DNA of 49,350 nt from positions 1 to 49,350 of the forward strand of contig NZ_JANKAS010000018.1 of assembly GCF_024622505.1 (NCBI RefSeq). The letters run 5' to 3'. The position numbers were made by a program, and so were the translations under genes. Numbering within the stretch: the first letter of the stretch is position 1; each line of letters opens with the position of its first letter. Source of the DNA: Irregularibacter muris. GTDB lineage: Bacteria; Bacillota; Clostridia; Eubacteriales; Garciellaceae. The notes under the pieces are model-generated. The model worked only from the letters and a program-made list of their open reading frames with translations, did not search any database and had not been told where the DNA came from. Below, one piece after another: positions 35,330-44,887 of the stretch.

Positions 35330-36223
35330 ATTAAACAGGAAAATAAATATCTTTCTATCAAATCATTAGCCAGCAAAAAGGGTTATCCAATAGCAACTCT
35401 TTGTAAAGTAATAGAGATTAGCCGATCTTCATATTATAAATGGCTTAAGCAAGAAAAAAGCCAAAGAGAGCTAGAAAATGGGCATCTATCACAAATGATA
35501 AAGAATGCATATGAAGAAAGAGATGGCATTTTAGGCTATCGTCAAATGAATATCAAGATTTGCCCGTAAGAAAGACTTAATCGTTAATCATAAAAGGATA
35601 TATCGGATTATGAAAGGTCTTGGACTGAAGTCTGTATGCCGTAAAAAAGGAAAAAATATATTAAATCTACCCCACAGATCACAGCGGAAAATATATTAAA
35701 TAGAGATTTTAAAGCAAATAATATTCATAAAAAGTGGCTTACTGATGTTACAGAATTTAAGTATCAAAATGCAAAGAAAGCATATTTAAGTGCAATTTTA
35801 GACCTCCAAGATAGAAGCATAGTGTCTTATGTAATCGGAAAATCAAACAATAATGTACTGGGATTTAAAATATTTGATAAAGCTATCGAGACTTACCCTA
35901 ATGCAAAGCCCATATTCCATAGTGACCGTGGTTTTCAATATACAAATAAAGTATTTAAATAGAAACTAGATAAAGCAGAAATGGTTCAAAGCATGCCACA
36001 GGTGGGTCATTGTATTGATAATGGACCTATGGAAGGATTTTGGGGCATGTTAAAATCAGAAATAGTATATCATGCTAAGAGGTTTAGTGATTATGAAAGC
36101 CTTAAGTTTGCTATTAAAGATTATATCGAATACTACAATACTAAACGCTATCAAAAGCGCATAAATTGCATGGTACCGTTGGAGTATCAGGATCATCTTA
36201 AAGAATTAAGTGCTTGGAAATAG
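35330..36223 (+). pseudogene. IS3-family OrfB (DDE transposase), with frameshifts and stop
   Basis: The catalytic DDE core is recognisable: WLTDVTEFKYQNAKKAYLSA, then PIFHSDRGFQYTNKVFK, then the final E in GPMEGFWGMLKSE. Upstream parts (KSLASKKGYPIATLCKVIEI, RHRIMKGLGLKSV-like) lie in different frames. A TAG at 35959-35961 breaks the frame between the second D and the E. So the element cannot make its own transposase. Confidence 0.85.
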
Positions 36224-36257
36224 CGCCAATCGATGGATTGACGCTACACGTTTTTTA
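36222..36257 (+). terminator. Terminator at the end of IS3 OrfB
   Basis: AGCG-c-CAATC (36222-36231) pairs with GATTG-a-CGCT (36236-36245) with one C-A mismatch, and TTTTTT follows at 36251-36256. It begins inside the OrfB stop codon. Confidence 0.7.
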
Positions 36258-36295
36258 ATTATTTCCACTGTCTACTTGACAGGGGGCAGTTCAAT

Positions 36296-36640
36296 GAAGC
36301 TGATAATTTACATAAAATAATTATAAATTATCCCTAGCTCAAAAACTTATATACGTTTATTAATGAGTTTAAAGGTCTCTTTAAAGAAAGTAATTGGTTA
36401 AATCTAAATTACTGGATAACAAATGCTAAAAATTTTAAAATACATGAATTAGACAGCTTTACTATTAGAATATCTAGAGACATTTATGCCATTGGAAACA
36501 GCATGAAGCCAAAATACACCAACAGCTCTTTGAAAGTGAAAGGTACGATTAATAAAGTAAAGCTTATTAAACCTATAGGCTAGGGAAGATGTAGCTTTGA
36601 ATTACTAGGAATCAAGATACTTTTTTGCATAAATATTCTG
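36296..36640 (+). pseudogene. ISL3-family transposase, C-terminal remnant
   Basis: From right after the IS3 end, one frame reads FINEFKGLFKESNWLNLNYW, SFTIRISRDIYAIGNSM, GTINKVKLIKPIG, then a stop, GRCSFELLGIKIL. This is the layout of the ISL3-family C-terminus (G-x-V/I-N-K-x-K-L-I-K and the GRASF-type motif). There are in-frame stops near 36340 and 36584, and the N-terminal three quarters is absent. The IS3 element may have inserted into it. Confidence 0.7.
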
Positions 36641-36818
36641 ATAAATATACGGGGAATTATTATTAGAACCTTATATTTTAAAATCGTCAAAAACGGGAAG
36701 GCCTGGAAAGTGTAAGACTTTGGTAATCAGAATATGTGCCACCAACGATAAAATAGAGAAGAGAGTTTTGCTTTATTTCCGTAATAAAACAGGTTTTCTA
36801 CCCCAGAAGTGATCAATA
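36641..36818. other. Spacer between the ISL3 remnant and the wzx-like gene
   Basis: No gene or clear signal is seen. It is probably the eroded outer part of the ISL3 element, running to the end of the second locus' last gene. Confidence 0.3.
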
Positions 36819-38087
36819 TTATATACGATCATGCCCACTTGATAAAGAAAATTGGTTCCTACCCTTCACCAAAATAGCCCATACTCTTATTAATAATACA
36901 CAAAATTCTGTTACACATGTAAGAATGCATATTGTATATACATTCAATATACTTATAATATACAGTATTATTAACCCTACTACCTGTATTATTGCACCTA
37001 ATATAGTTGAAATATTAGCATATTTAGCTAATCCTAATGGAGTCAATGTAGGAAAACCTAGTAGATAATTTGGTAAAGCTAGCGCAATAAGAGGCAGTAA
37101 TAGTCTCAATATAGGTGCTGTATTTTTAAACTCATCGCCAAATAATAAAATGCAAATGGGCTCAGCGAAAATACTAACTATAATACAACCTCCTATTATG
37201 ATAGGCATAAAAATTATTAAAATCTTTTTTATGAGTTTATAATCTCTACTTTTTATCATATGTGGATATAAACTATCTGCGATCGGTGAAAATGCACTAC
37301 GCGCAGTTGTAACTAATTTATTTGAAGAAGTAAAATATCCTACTATATTTCCTGTAGGGTAAAGAAAACCGAGTATAAAAGTGTTTGTCGCATCATAGAT
37401 TGAAGTAGCTATCCTTGAGTAAAAGTAATAACTTGAATTTTTTAAAGTTTCCCATATATAAGTACTATCTACCCTTACAAACTTAATTTTAAGCTTATGC
37501 AATACATGTGCATAAACAGTAATAACCGCACCTGTTGATCCAATAATATTCAAAATTGGAACATAGTAATACTGTGACTTTTCCTTTAGAAATACGAAAA
37601 CCATTATTGTAAAAAATAATTTCACCGTAACTGTTCTATACGTTATAATTTTCATATTTTCTAAACCTCTGTATAAATAGTCAGGCAACATTGAGTTTAT
37701 AGAAACATAAATAAAAAATAAGATATACAACCATGCATCCTCTTTAAGTTTTGGTATAGATAGACATAGTATTAACAATAATAAAAAAGATGTGATCATT
37801 AATAATATCTTTGCTATAACTACCGAGCTCATTATCTTAGATAGTTTTTCTTTATTATTTCTATGCTTTGCCACTTCTGCTGTTGCTGATAAAATAAATC
37901 CAAAGTCTAGGAATAATTGAAAGTATACCGTGAAGGCTGTTGCAAAGCCTAATTTCCCGTAATATTCCGGTCCAAGAATTCTAGTTTGATAAGGGACAGT
38001 AATAAACCCAAAGAAATAATTTGAAAATATTAATATATATAACATTAATGTATTATTTATAAGGGTACTATGTTTCTTAATTTTCAT
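36819..38087 (-). CDS. Wzx/RfbX-type flippase of the second locus
   Basis: A 422-residue polytopic membrane protein with about 12 helices. The N-terminus NNTLMLYILIFSNYFFGFITVPYQTRILGPEYYGKLGFA is typical of RfbX-type repeat-unit transporters. It is the last gene of the second surface-polymer locus and would export the lipid-linked unit made by the GTs upstream. Its end is close to the ISL3/IS3 debris, so insertions have stopped just outside the gene. The ribosome binding site is weak. Confidence 0.88.
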   Translation of the reverse strand: MKIKKHSTLINNTLMLYILIFSNYFFGFITVPYQTRILGPEYYGKLGFATAFTVYFQLFLDFGFILSATAEVAKHRNNKEKLSKIMSSVVIAKILLMITSFLLLLILCLSIPKLKEDAWLYILFFIYVSINSMLPDYLYRGLENMKIITYRTVTVKLFFTIMVFVFLKEKSQYYYVPILNIIGSTGAVITVYAHVLHKLKIKFVRVDSTYIWETLKNSSYYFYSRIATSIYDATNTFILGFLYPTGNIVGYFTSSNKLVTTARSAFSPIADSLYPHMIKSRDYKLIKKILIIFMPIIIGGCIIVSIFAEPICILLFGDEFKNTAPILRLLLPLIALALPNYLLGFPTLTPLGLAKYANISTILGAIIQVVGLIILYIISILNVYTICILTCVTEFCVLLIRVWAILVKGRNQFSLSSGHDRI

Positions 38088-38122
38088 TGATATTCCACAC
38101 TTTCTGCATATTTTCGAATTAA

Positions 38123-39313
38123 TTATGATATAATTTTTTTGATTCTTTCAACAATTTGATGTGATGCAGTTCCATTTTCCTTAATTCCTAAATCTGTCAA
38201 AAAATTTTTTAGACTTTTCGAATATTTATTCAAATCAAATTTCTCTATAATATTAATCAACTGATCATTGTTTTCCGCTAGAGGATAAGGTAAAGACCGA
38301 ATATCAAAATAAAAATTTCTGTCCTGCACATAAGACTCTATGTCTGCTGCATATAAAATAACAGGTTTATGAGTAAAAGAAAATTCAAACATTGTACTAG
38401 AATAATCAGTAATTAAGATATCACCAGCTACTAATAAATCATACATATCCGTATAATTCGTTGCATTTATTATCTTTGATGTATACTGCATAAAACTATC
38501 TTTAGATGATATATTGGGATGCAATCTAACCAAGATATTCCACTGACCTCCAAATTTTCCATCTAAAACTTTCATCAATCTATTAAAATCAATATTATAT
38601 ACCTGTGTACTAGAATCTGCCCTAAAAGTAGGAGCATAGATAAGAATGTGAGAATTTTCGTCTATTTTAAAATGTTTTCTTACTCGTTTTATAATTTCTT
38701 TATCTTGATTTACTAAGATATCACATCTTGGAGATCCAATTTCCAAAATTTCACTATTATACCAAAATGCTGAACGATACATATTAGTACAAAAGGTACT
38801 ATTAGATATAAATAAATTAGCTATATAAGAATCATACTTTGCACTTTCAATATAGTCCTTATTAAGCCTAGATTCTACGTCTTTTTCAACTTGCTTTAAA
38901 GCAATTCCTCCATGCCATGTCTGAATATAGTATTGTTTTTTTCTCTTAGGGGGATTAAACGCAATTCTACTATTGTTAATCCATATTTTCGCTGTAGCTA
39001 ATTCATACAACGCTCTTAGTGACCCATATTTAGCTACACGCACTTGCAAGGGTAACTCTGATCTTCCAATTAAATCATTTTTCAGCAACCATACAATATC
39101 ATAATTAAGCTTTTGTCTTAAAATTTCCTCTACAATATATTTACCATTATCCCCATAACCTTTACCGTAATAGTTGCAAACAACTATCTTATTTCTTTTT
39201 ACTGGAAAAATCCAAAAAAAATAACTGTAATTTCCATTAACAAATCGTTTTATGAATTCAATAAGTTTTTGAGGTAAAGCCTTTTTAACTATATTACGTA
39301 TATTTGTATTCAT
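38123..39313 (-). CDS. CDP-glycerol glycerophosphotransferase (TagB/TagF-like)
   Basis: A 396-residue protein of the teichoic-acid glycerophosphotransferase family. Motifs: QTWHGGIALKQVEKDVE (the catalytic His and following residues), EIGSPRCDILVN, LIYAPTFRAD, LVRLHPN, and DILITDYSSTMFEFSF with the second catalytic region. It adds glycerol phosphate from CDP-glycerol to a lipid-linked or growing polymer on the cytoplasmic side. TagD (31231) supplies the donor. GGAGG precedes the ATG. Whether it adds one unit (TagB) or many (TagF) cannot be told. Confidence 0.9.
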   Translation of the reverse strand: MNTNIRNIVKKALPQKLIEFIKRFVNGNYSYFFWIFPVKRNKIVVCNYYGKGYGDNGKYIVEEILRQKLNYDIVWLLKNDLIGRSELPLQVRVAKYGSLRALYELATAKIWINNSRIAFNPPKRKKQYYIQTWHGGIALKQVEKDVESRLNKDYIESAKYDSYIANLFISNSTFCTNMYRSAFWYNSEILEIGSPRCDILVNQDKEIIKRVRKHFKIDENSHILIYAPTFRADSSTQVYNIDFNRLMKVLDGKFGGQWNILVRLHPNISSKDSFMQYTSKIINATNYTDMYDLLVAGDILITDYSSTMFEFSFTHKPVILYAADIESYVQDRNFYFDIRSLPYPLAENNDQLINIIEKFDLNKYSKSLKNFLTDLGIKENGTASHQIVERIKKIIS

Positions 39314-39383
39314 TTCTAGCTTGCCTCCATTTAAAAATCAAATGAAAAATTTGTCTTTATTTGCTATTATACAATAAAATTAA

Positions 39384-40373
39384 CTAATACCTAAGTTTTA
39401 ACTTATATTTCATTTTAATAGCAATTTTCATTAATGACAAATATCTATTTATAACTAAAAATCTATATAGCTTAGTTGGCAATGGAGAATTTTTTGTGTT
39501 TTTGATAAAAATCTCATTATTTTTCCAGTTTGGTATTTTCGAATCCAGATAATCATATGCTCTACAAACTTCTTTTTTGGAACCGTTTGACATTATTATT
39601 TTTTGAATTAATATTAATATACGGTTTATACGACAAAGTTCAAACTGTTTAGGGAAAATATCTGCATGCCTATCCTCACCCAACAAGTCTGATATATTAT
39701 ATAGCTGATATATTCTGTGATCCATTTCAGACATAATAGAACCTTGACGCTGAAGATAATAATATAAGCAATCTTGGATACTTACGATGATTTTACTACG
39801 TGCGATTAATCTTGGTGTGGTGGCTGTATCCTCATAAATCAAACCTATAGGATAAAAAATATTATGTTTTAAGAACAATTCACTTTTATATATCTTTCCA
39901 CATGCCTCTACTAACATATCACATATAACATCAGGATCATTTTGGACACTATATACTCCAGAAAGTTTTGGCTTAATGTCTTTTTTCCAATCATTATCTA
40001 TATAAACAATTTTATGCCCACATTCTACTATATCAGCATCATACTTTTCAGCATTTTTAAGCAATACTTCAACATATTGTTTATGCACATAATCATCGGA
40101 ATCGATAAACATAACATATTTAGTATTTACTTCTTGTAATGCAAGATTTCTAGCACTAGAAAGACCTCCATTTTCTTTATTAAGAACAATAAATAATTCT
40201 GGATATTTCAATTTGTATTCATTAATAATTTCATCACATTTATCTGGAGATCCATCATTAACTAAGTATACAATAAATTCCTTATTTGTTTGTGCCAAGA
40301 TAGAATCTAAACACTTTCTTAAATATTTCTCAACTTTATATATTGGAATTATAATAGAAACTTTTTTATCCAT
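39384..40373 (-). CDS. Glycosyltransferase family 2 (GT-A)
   Basis: A 329-residue GT2. It opens KVSIIIPIYKVEKYLRKCLDSILAQT and has the nucleotide-binding FIVYLVNDGSPDKC and the DxD-containing YVMFIDSDDYVHKQY, then GLIYEDTATTPRLIARS. It adds one sugar to the repeat unit of the second locus; donor unknown. AGGAG precedes the ATG. Confidence 0.9.
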   Translation of the reverse strand: MDKKVSIIIPIYKVEKYLRKCLDSILAQTNKEFIVYLVNDGSPDKCDEIINEYKLKYPELFIVLNKENGGLSSARNLALQEVNTKYVMFIDSDDYVHKQYVEVLLKNAEKYDADIVECGHKIVYIDNDWKKDIKPKLSGVYSVQNDPDVICDMLVEACGKIYKSELFLKHNIFYPIGLIYEDTATTPRLIARSKIIVSIQDCLYYYLQRQGSIMSEMDHRIYQLYNISDLLGEDRHADIFPKQFELCRINRILILIQKIIMSNGSKKEVCRAYDYLDSKIPNWKNNEIFIKNTKNSPLPTKLYRFLVINRYLSLMKIAIKMKYKLKLRY

Positions 40374-40406
40374 TTTTTCTCCTTTTAATAAACTAGTTTA
40401 TCTATA

Positions 40407-40886
40407 TCATATATTTTGTATATAATCATTAATAAATTGTATTATTTTATCTCTACCACTTATAAATATTTTTGGCTGAAAAATTTTCGCTTCTCTAATT
40501 TTATCTCCGATATTTTCATCTTCTTTCAGATCTAGTATATATCCAGCTTCTACAAATTGATCAATTATTTCTACCTGATGGTCATCGTTGTGCTCATTAT
40601 ATTTCTTTAGCCTTGCTGTAGCAATTACTCTCTTCCTTTTTTTTACCCCTTGTATGATAGATCCTGTCCCACCATGGGTTATAATAATATCTGCATCATC
40701 GTAGAGTCTGTCCATTTCATCGGAACTAAAAAATGGTTGTATATTTAGATTTTTACTCTCATAAGGAGTATTCCCACTTTGAACGATGATTTCATCGTCA
40801 ACAACATTATTTATTTTTAACTCTTCAACTTGTTTAACTAATCTAATAAAAGGCAATTCATGAGTACCTAAGGTAACTAATATCAA
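40407..40886 (-). CDS. Alg13/PssE-like glycosyltransferase subunit (catalytic half)
   Basis: A 159-residue GT-B C-terminal-domain protein: ILVTLGTHELPFIRLVKQVE, and ITHGGTGSIIQGVKKRKRVI, which binds the sugar nucleotide. It works as a heterodimer with the Alg14-like protein encoded next. The TTG at 40884-40886 overlaps the TGA of that gene (TTGA), so the two are coupled and made in equal amounts. A GGTGGTGG site precedes it. PssD/PssE pairs often use UDP-glucuronate; ugd lies in the same region. Confidence 0.88.
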   Translation of the reverse strand: MILVTLGTHELPFIRLVKQVEELKINNVVDDEIIVQSGNTPYESKNLNIQPFFSSDEMDRLYDDADIIITHGGTGSIIQGVKKRKRVIATARLKKYNEHNDDHQVEIIDQFVEAGYILDLKEDENIGDKIREAKIFQPKIFISGRDKIIQFINDYIQNI

Positions 40887-41353
40887 TAAATTCCACCACC
40901 TAAATATACAGCTTTAGGGTAATAACTCTTTAAGGATTCCCATTGTACAATAAAAACATCTGAAATCGGATAAACTATTCTACCTGATAAAGTAGGAGTT
41001 TTAATTTTTGCAAAACTCTCCATGAAAATTACTTTTCTTCCAAATACTTTAGCAATATAACACATAGGCACAGCAGTATGGGCACCAGTTGTAATCACAA
41101 TATCAGGCCTTACCTTTAGAAAGATAAAAAATGATTTTATACAGTTATATAGAAATTTAAAAATATATTTAAATAAATAATTCCTAGCTCCATAAACTAG
41201 GTATGAAGTTGGATATTTTTCAGATAAATCTTCCGTATAGCAAAGCTTTTCTGTTACTATATGATAATCGTATTTGCCAAAAAGTTCTTTAAACTGCATT
41301 AGTTGGGTAAGATGTCCTCCGCATGAAGAAATAAACATTACCTTCTTTTTCAT
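40883..41353 (-). CDS. Alg14/PssD-like membrane-anchored glycosyltransferase subunit
   Basis: About 156 residues from the ATG at 41351-41353, with GGATGG upstream. The start VMFISSCGGHLTQLMQF and the segment DIVITTGAHTAVPMCYIAK, with ESFAKIKTPTLSGRIVYPISD, define the Alg14/PssD family: the acceptor-binding and membrane-tethering half of a two-subunit GT. The short protein and its partner are the usual length for the split form. Confidence 0.88.
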   Translation of the reverse strand: MKKKVMFISSCGGHLTQLMQFKELFGKYDYHIVTEKLCYTEDLSEKYPTSYLVYGARNYLFKYIFKFLYNCIKSFFIFLKVRPDIVITTGAHTAVPMCYIAKVFGRKVIFMESFAKIKTPTLSGRIVYPISDVFIVQWESLKSYYPKAVYLGGGIY

Positions 41354-41393
41354 AATATAGTTCCATCCTCTCAATACAATAAATAGTTTTGGA

Positions 41394-43718
41394 TTAATTC
41401 TTCTCTATTTTTATAAATGAGTATATTTTTTCATACAACTTGTTTACTACTATATCCGAACGATAATTCTGTGCAGTATCCTTGGCATTCTTTTTCATCT
41501 CTGCCTTTTTATGAGCATTTAATTCATAATATTGAAGAATTTTATTGTATAATTCAATAGGATTATTTGCTTCAAAAAGATAACCATTATCAGAATCTTT
41601 AATGTATCCCTTTAATCCGCCAATATTTGAACCAATAACCGGTGTCCCGCAAGCCATAGCTTCCACCCCTACCAAGCCAAGACTTTCTAGTCTTCTTGTA
41701 GGAAAGATGAAGATATCCATCATGGAATAATAATCTGCCAATTCTTCATGGCTTTTTCTGCCTAAATATAGGACTTTATCCTGTAAACCTAATTCTTCAA
41801 TTTTTGCTAAGAAATCCTCTCTCTGGGATCCATCTCCTATTACAAGACTCCCAAAATCAATGCCCTGTTTTTTCTTTAATGTATATAGGGCCTGCAGATA
41901 GGTATCCCATCCCTTCCCTTCATCTATTCTGGATACATATCCTATTATAAACTTATTTTCCACATCTATATTGGGAAGCATAATATCCTTTTCATGAAAC
42001 AATTCTACATCTATTCCTGAAGATGGAGATATATAAATCTTTTCTTTCCCTACAGAAAATTTATCCATTACAACTTCCTTAAAAAACTCTGATGGTACAA
42101 CAATTAAATCACTTTGTTTTATTATAACCTTTGTAAATACCTGTAAATACTTACTTAAGGTTTTAATTGGTATGACATCACTACCGTGAGCATTTAGAAT
42201 AATTGGTTTGTCTATGAATAATTGGACAAAAATTAATGGAATTGCGGAATGGATAATATAGTGTGCATAAATAACATCATAATCTTCACTGAGTCCATAT
42301 TTAATGATGTCATAATAGAATTTTAGATATTTAATAATTTTTTGAAAGATATTTGTTCCTTTTCCACAAATTACAGCCATATGAGGAAATTCTACTCCCT
42401 CTTTCTCTAAACCATCCTTAAAATTCTTTACAAATACTCCATAGGTAGGATCTTTGTCAGAAGGAAACATATTTGAAATTAAAAGAATCCTTAATTTGTC
42501 CTTCTCTTTCCCACTATATGATTTTTTATGATTATCTTGATAATATAGCAAACTGTTAAACAGGCCAATATATATCCCTATTAATCCCGAATAAATAACG
42601 TGCCCTGATATGCTAGCCACAATTAGCAATAATGTATTAATCAAAAATATTAATGCTGCATACTCATTCTTATTAGCTTTTGCAAGTATAAAAGACTTAT
42701 ATATAATACAAATCCAGAAACTAATTATTATTATAAAACCAAATATGCCATAATTAAAAAGAGTATCAAATAAATCCATCTCCACAGTTTGCACAGAGCC
42801 ACCACCAAATAGAAATTGAAAAATATTATACTCATTCAATGAATAATTGATAGCCTCTTTTACAAAATTATTTCTTCCCGATAATAGCACACCAGCTAAC
42901 CCTTGCTTCTTATAAAAGTACACCCATCTGTGAAGTAATTCTGTGTTCGCTAAATACCCAACTACCAATGCCAACATAAGTAAAAAAAATACTCCTATCC
43001 TAGCAAACTTCTTTGTATTAAAGGTAGGAAGTTTATAACCCGAAATCAGAGGAACACTCGTTGCTAAAATTACACTTCCAAATATCGCAACCTTCGTGGA
43101 AATCATAAATCCCAATATTATCGAAAAAATTGAAAATGGAACATATATGTTCTTACATTTGTTCCAAATATAATATAAAAAATATGCTGTAAAAAGTATA
43201 AATAAAGCGGAAAACTCATTCCCTGAGTAGAAGAATCCCTTAATGCCAATACCTTGCTTATAGGAATTAAATCCTAGTCCCAAAAGTCCTAATACTATAT
43301 TTGCTAATATAACTGCATAATTATATTTAAATATTCTATGAATTTCCTTTATTTTATCCAAGCCACAAATAGTCATTATGTTCCTAAAATAATAAAATAT
43401 TAGAGCAATAGTAAAAAATTTAAAAAAAACTAAAAAACTTTGTGCAATATCCAATAATGATTGGCCAAAATAGTAATTTCCACTTCCTGAAATGAATATA
43501 AAGCAACTTAATAACCATAAGTATAATTTACTAGTTTTATTGTCGATAGTCAGCCTACATATGACTAATAGAATAATTATTAATTTGTAAAATTGGGAAA
43601 GACTTACGGGTAAATCAATTGAACTTCTTAATAAAAATCCATTAATAGAGTCAATAAGTGTAACGAATAGTAACATATAGCAAATTACTTTATCTATAAA
43701 TAACGATCTATTTTTCAT
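41394..43718 (-). CDS. Fusion of Wzy-like polymerase and GT4 glycosyltransferase
   Basis: A 774-residue open frame. Residues 1-395 have about 10-11 membrane helices with the O-antigen polymerase/ligase pattern (GFFYSGNEFSALFILF, STKVAIFGS, and LLSGRNNFVKEAIN). Residues about 408-774 are a full GT4: ILLISNMFPSDKDPTYGVFV, NAHGSDVI, GYVSRIDEGKGWDTYLQAL and LESLGLVGVEAMACGTPVIGS. A short linker (KKSYSGKEKDK) joins them. The two activities normally act on opposite sides of the membrane and are encoded separately. No frameshift or start site for a second gene is visible at the join. Confidence 0.85.
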   Translation of the reverse strand: MKNRSLFIDKVICYMLLFVTLIDSINGFLLRSSIDLPVSLSQFYKLIIILLVICRLTIDNKTSKLYLWLLSCFIFISGSGNYYFGQSLLDIAQSFLVFFKFFTIALIFYYFRNIMTICGLDKIKEIHRIFKYNYAVILANIVLGLLGLGFNSYKQGIGIKGFFYSGNEFSALFILFTAYFLYYIWNKCKNIYVPFSIFSIILGFMISTKVAIFGSVILATSVPLISGYKLPTFNTKKFARIGVFFLLMLALVVGYLANTELLHRWVYFYKKQGLAGVLLSGRNNFVKEAINYSLNEYNIFQFLFGGGSVQTVEMDLFDTLFNYGIFGFIIIISFWICIIYKSFILAKANKNEYAALIFLINTLLLIVASISGHVIYSGLIGIYIGLFNSLLYYQDNHKKSYSGKEKDKLRILLISNMFPSDKDPTYGVFVKNFKDGLEKEGVEFPHMAVICGKGTNIFQKIIKYLKFYYDIIKYGLSEDYDVIYAHYIIHSAIPLIFVQLFIDKPIILNAHGSDVIPIKTLSKYLQVFTKVIIKQSDLIVVPSEFFKEVVMDKFSVGKEKIYISPSSGIDVELFHEKDIMLPNIDVENKFIIGYVSRIDEGKGWDTYLQALYTLKKKQGIDFGSLVIGDGSQREDFLAKIEELGLQDKVLYLGRKSHEELADYYSMMDIFIFPTRRLESLGLVGVEAMACGTPVIGSNIGGLKGYIKDSDNGYLFEANNPIELYNKILQYYELNAHKKAEMKKNAKDTAQNYRSDIVVNKLYEKIYSFIKIEKN

Positions 43719-43823
43719 TAGTTATCCCTCTTACTGTTAGTTGATTCACAAAATTGATTTATCTTACTATGGAAATATAAGGAATGGAATACCTTATCTT
43801 ATAGATTATTAATTTAAAAATAT

Positions 43824-44567
43824 CTATATAGAAATATCTTCCTTACGTAGCACCTTGCTAACTGTCTTTATTAATACTTTTATATCTGTTTTAATATTAA
43901 AATCTTCCAAATACTGTTGATCATATTTAAATTTTTCCCTATCGGTGATTTCATCCCTACCATTTATCTGAGCTAGTCCACTTATTCCTGGTTTTAGAAT
44001 ATCAATTCCTTTTAACTGCCTCATTTTTATTAGATATTGATGATCTTTAATCATTGGTCTAGGGCCTATAAAACTCATTTCCCCTTTAAGGATATTGATT
44101 AATTGAGGCATTTCATCGATACTTAATTTCCTTAATATCGATCCTATTTTTGTTACATAATTCTTATCATTCTTCATACTATTGGTTGGAACATTTGGTG
44201 CATTTGTAAGCATAGTACGGAATTTATATATTTTAAATGATTTACTGTTAATACCTATTCTTTCCTGCTTGAATAAGATAGGGCCTCTAGAGCTGAATTT
44301 TATTAAAATAGCAACTAATAGAAAAATTGGCAGCGTAATTATTAGCCCCAGAACCGCAAGTACTCGATCTAGAACCCCCTTCCAAAAATAATATGAGACG
44401 TATCTATTAGTATTGATAGATATACGAATATCCTCATTTTTAATATTATCTTCTTCAATAGATGTGGTAAATTGTATAACCTTATTTTCTATATTGTTAA
44501 TGGACCCAGAGTGTGAAGTGAGGTTCTTTTGATAATCATATAAACTTTCACTGCCTAAATTACCCAT
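43824..44567 (-). CDS. Initiating sugar-1-phosphate transferase of the second locus
   Basis: A 247-residue bacterial sugar transferase. Residues 1-60 are an unusual hydrophilic N-terminal extension. Then one membrane helix (about 66-88) and the catalytic domain: RGPILFKQERIG, FKIYKFRTM, LRKLSIDEMPQLINIL and GEMSFIGPRPMI. It places the first sugar phosphate on undecaprenyl phosphate. It is the first gene of the second locus. The ATG at 44565-44567 has GGATGG upstream. Confidence 0.9.
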   Translation of the reverse strand: MGNLGSESLYDYQKNLTSHSGSINNIENKVIQFTTSIEEDNIKNEDIRISINTNRYVSYYFWKGVLDRVLAVLGLIITLPIFLLVAILIKFSSRGPILFKQERIGINSKSFKIYKFRTMLTNAPNVPTNSMKNDKNYVTKIGSILRKLSIDEMPQLINILKGEMSFIGPRPMIKDHQYLIKMRQLKGIDILKPGISGLAQINGRDEITDREKFKYDQQYLEDFNIKTDIKVLIKTVSKVLRKEDISI

Positions 44568-44887
44568 TATTCACCATCCTCTTAATTATCTGACGTGATT
44601 TTATGTGAATTACAACTTTATTAAATCATTCTCTAAACTATTTATTTCGACATTATTTATAAGATTCCTTTTTATAGTTACTTCTTATAAAAATAATATC
44701 TAAAAATAGCATTTTTAAAACTCCTACATAATAATACCACTTTTATAATGATAAATAAAGGATTAAGCATTTCATAAGTAAATGCAATTTTTCCCTTCTA
44801 TAATATTATTACTATTCCATATGTTACTTAATCACAGTGCATATGCAGTTTTCTACTTAACCTTTATAGAGTTATATTGGAAAGTTT
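44568..44887. other. 320-base AT-rich intergenic region upstream of the second locus
   Basis: No gene is seen here. On the minus strand a weak promoter can be drawn, TTTATT-17-TATTAT near 44710-44740. A strong hairpin after the LCP gene was not found, so read-through from lcp3 into this locus is possible. Confidence 0.3.

Larger units (their letters stand above)
34631..36293 (+). mobile_element. IS3-family (IS150-type) insertion sequence, degenerate
   Basis: The ends begin TGTACTCCCC at 34631 and, read inward from the right, TGAACTGCCCCC from 36293, an imperfect terminal inverted repeat with the TG...CA ends of the IS3 family. Both OrfA and OrfB can be read but are broken (separate entries). 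A hairpin with a T-run at 36222-36257 follows OrfB. No convincing target-site duplication was seen. Confidence 0.8.

Noticed and set aside
34627-36297. Target-site duplication of the IS3 element
   Set aside because: TGA at 34628-34630 is offset by one base from ATGA at 36294-36297, so it is not convincing after decay of both flanks.
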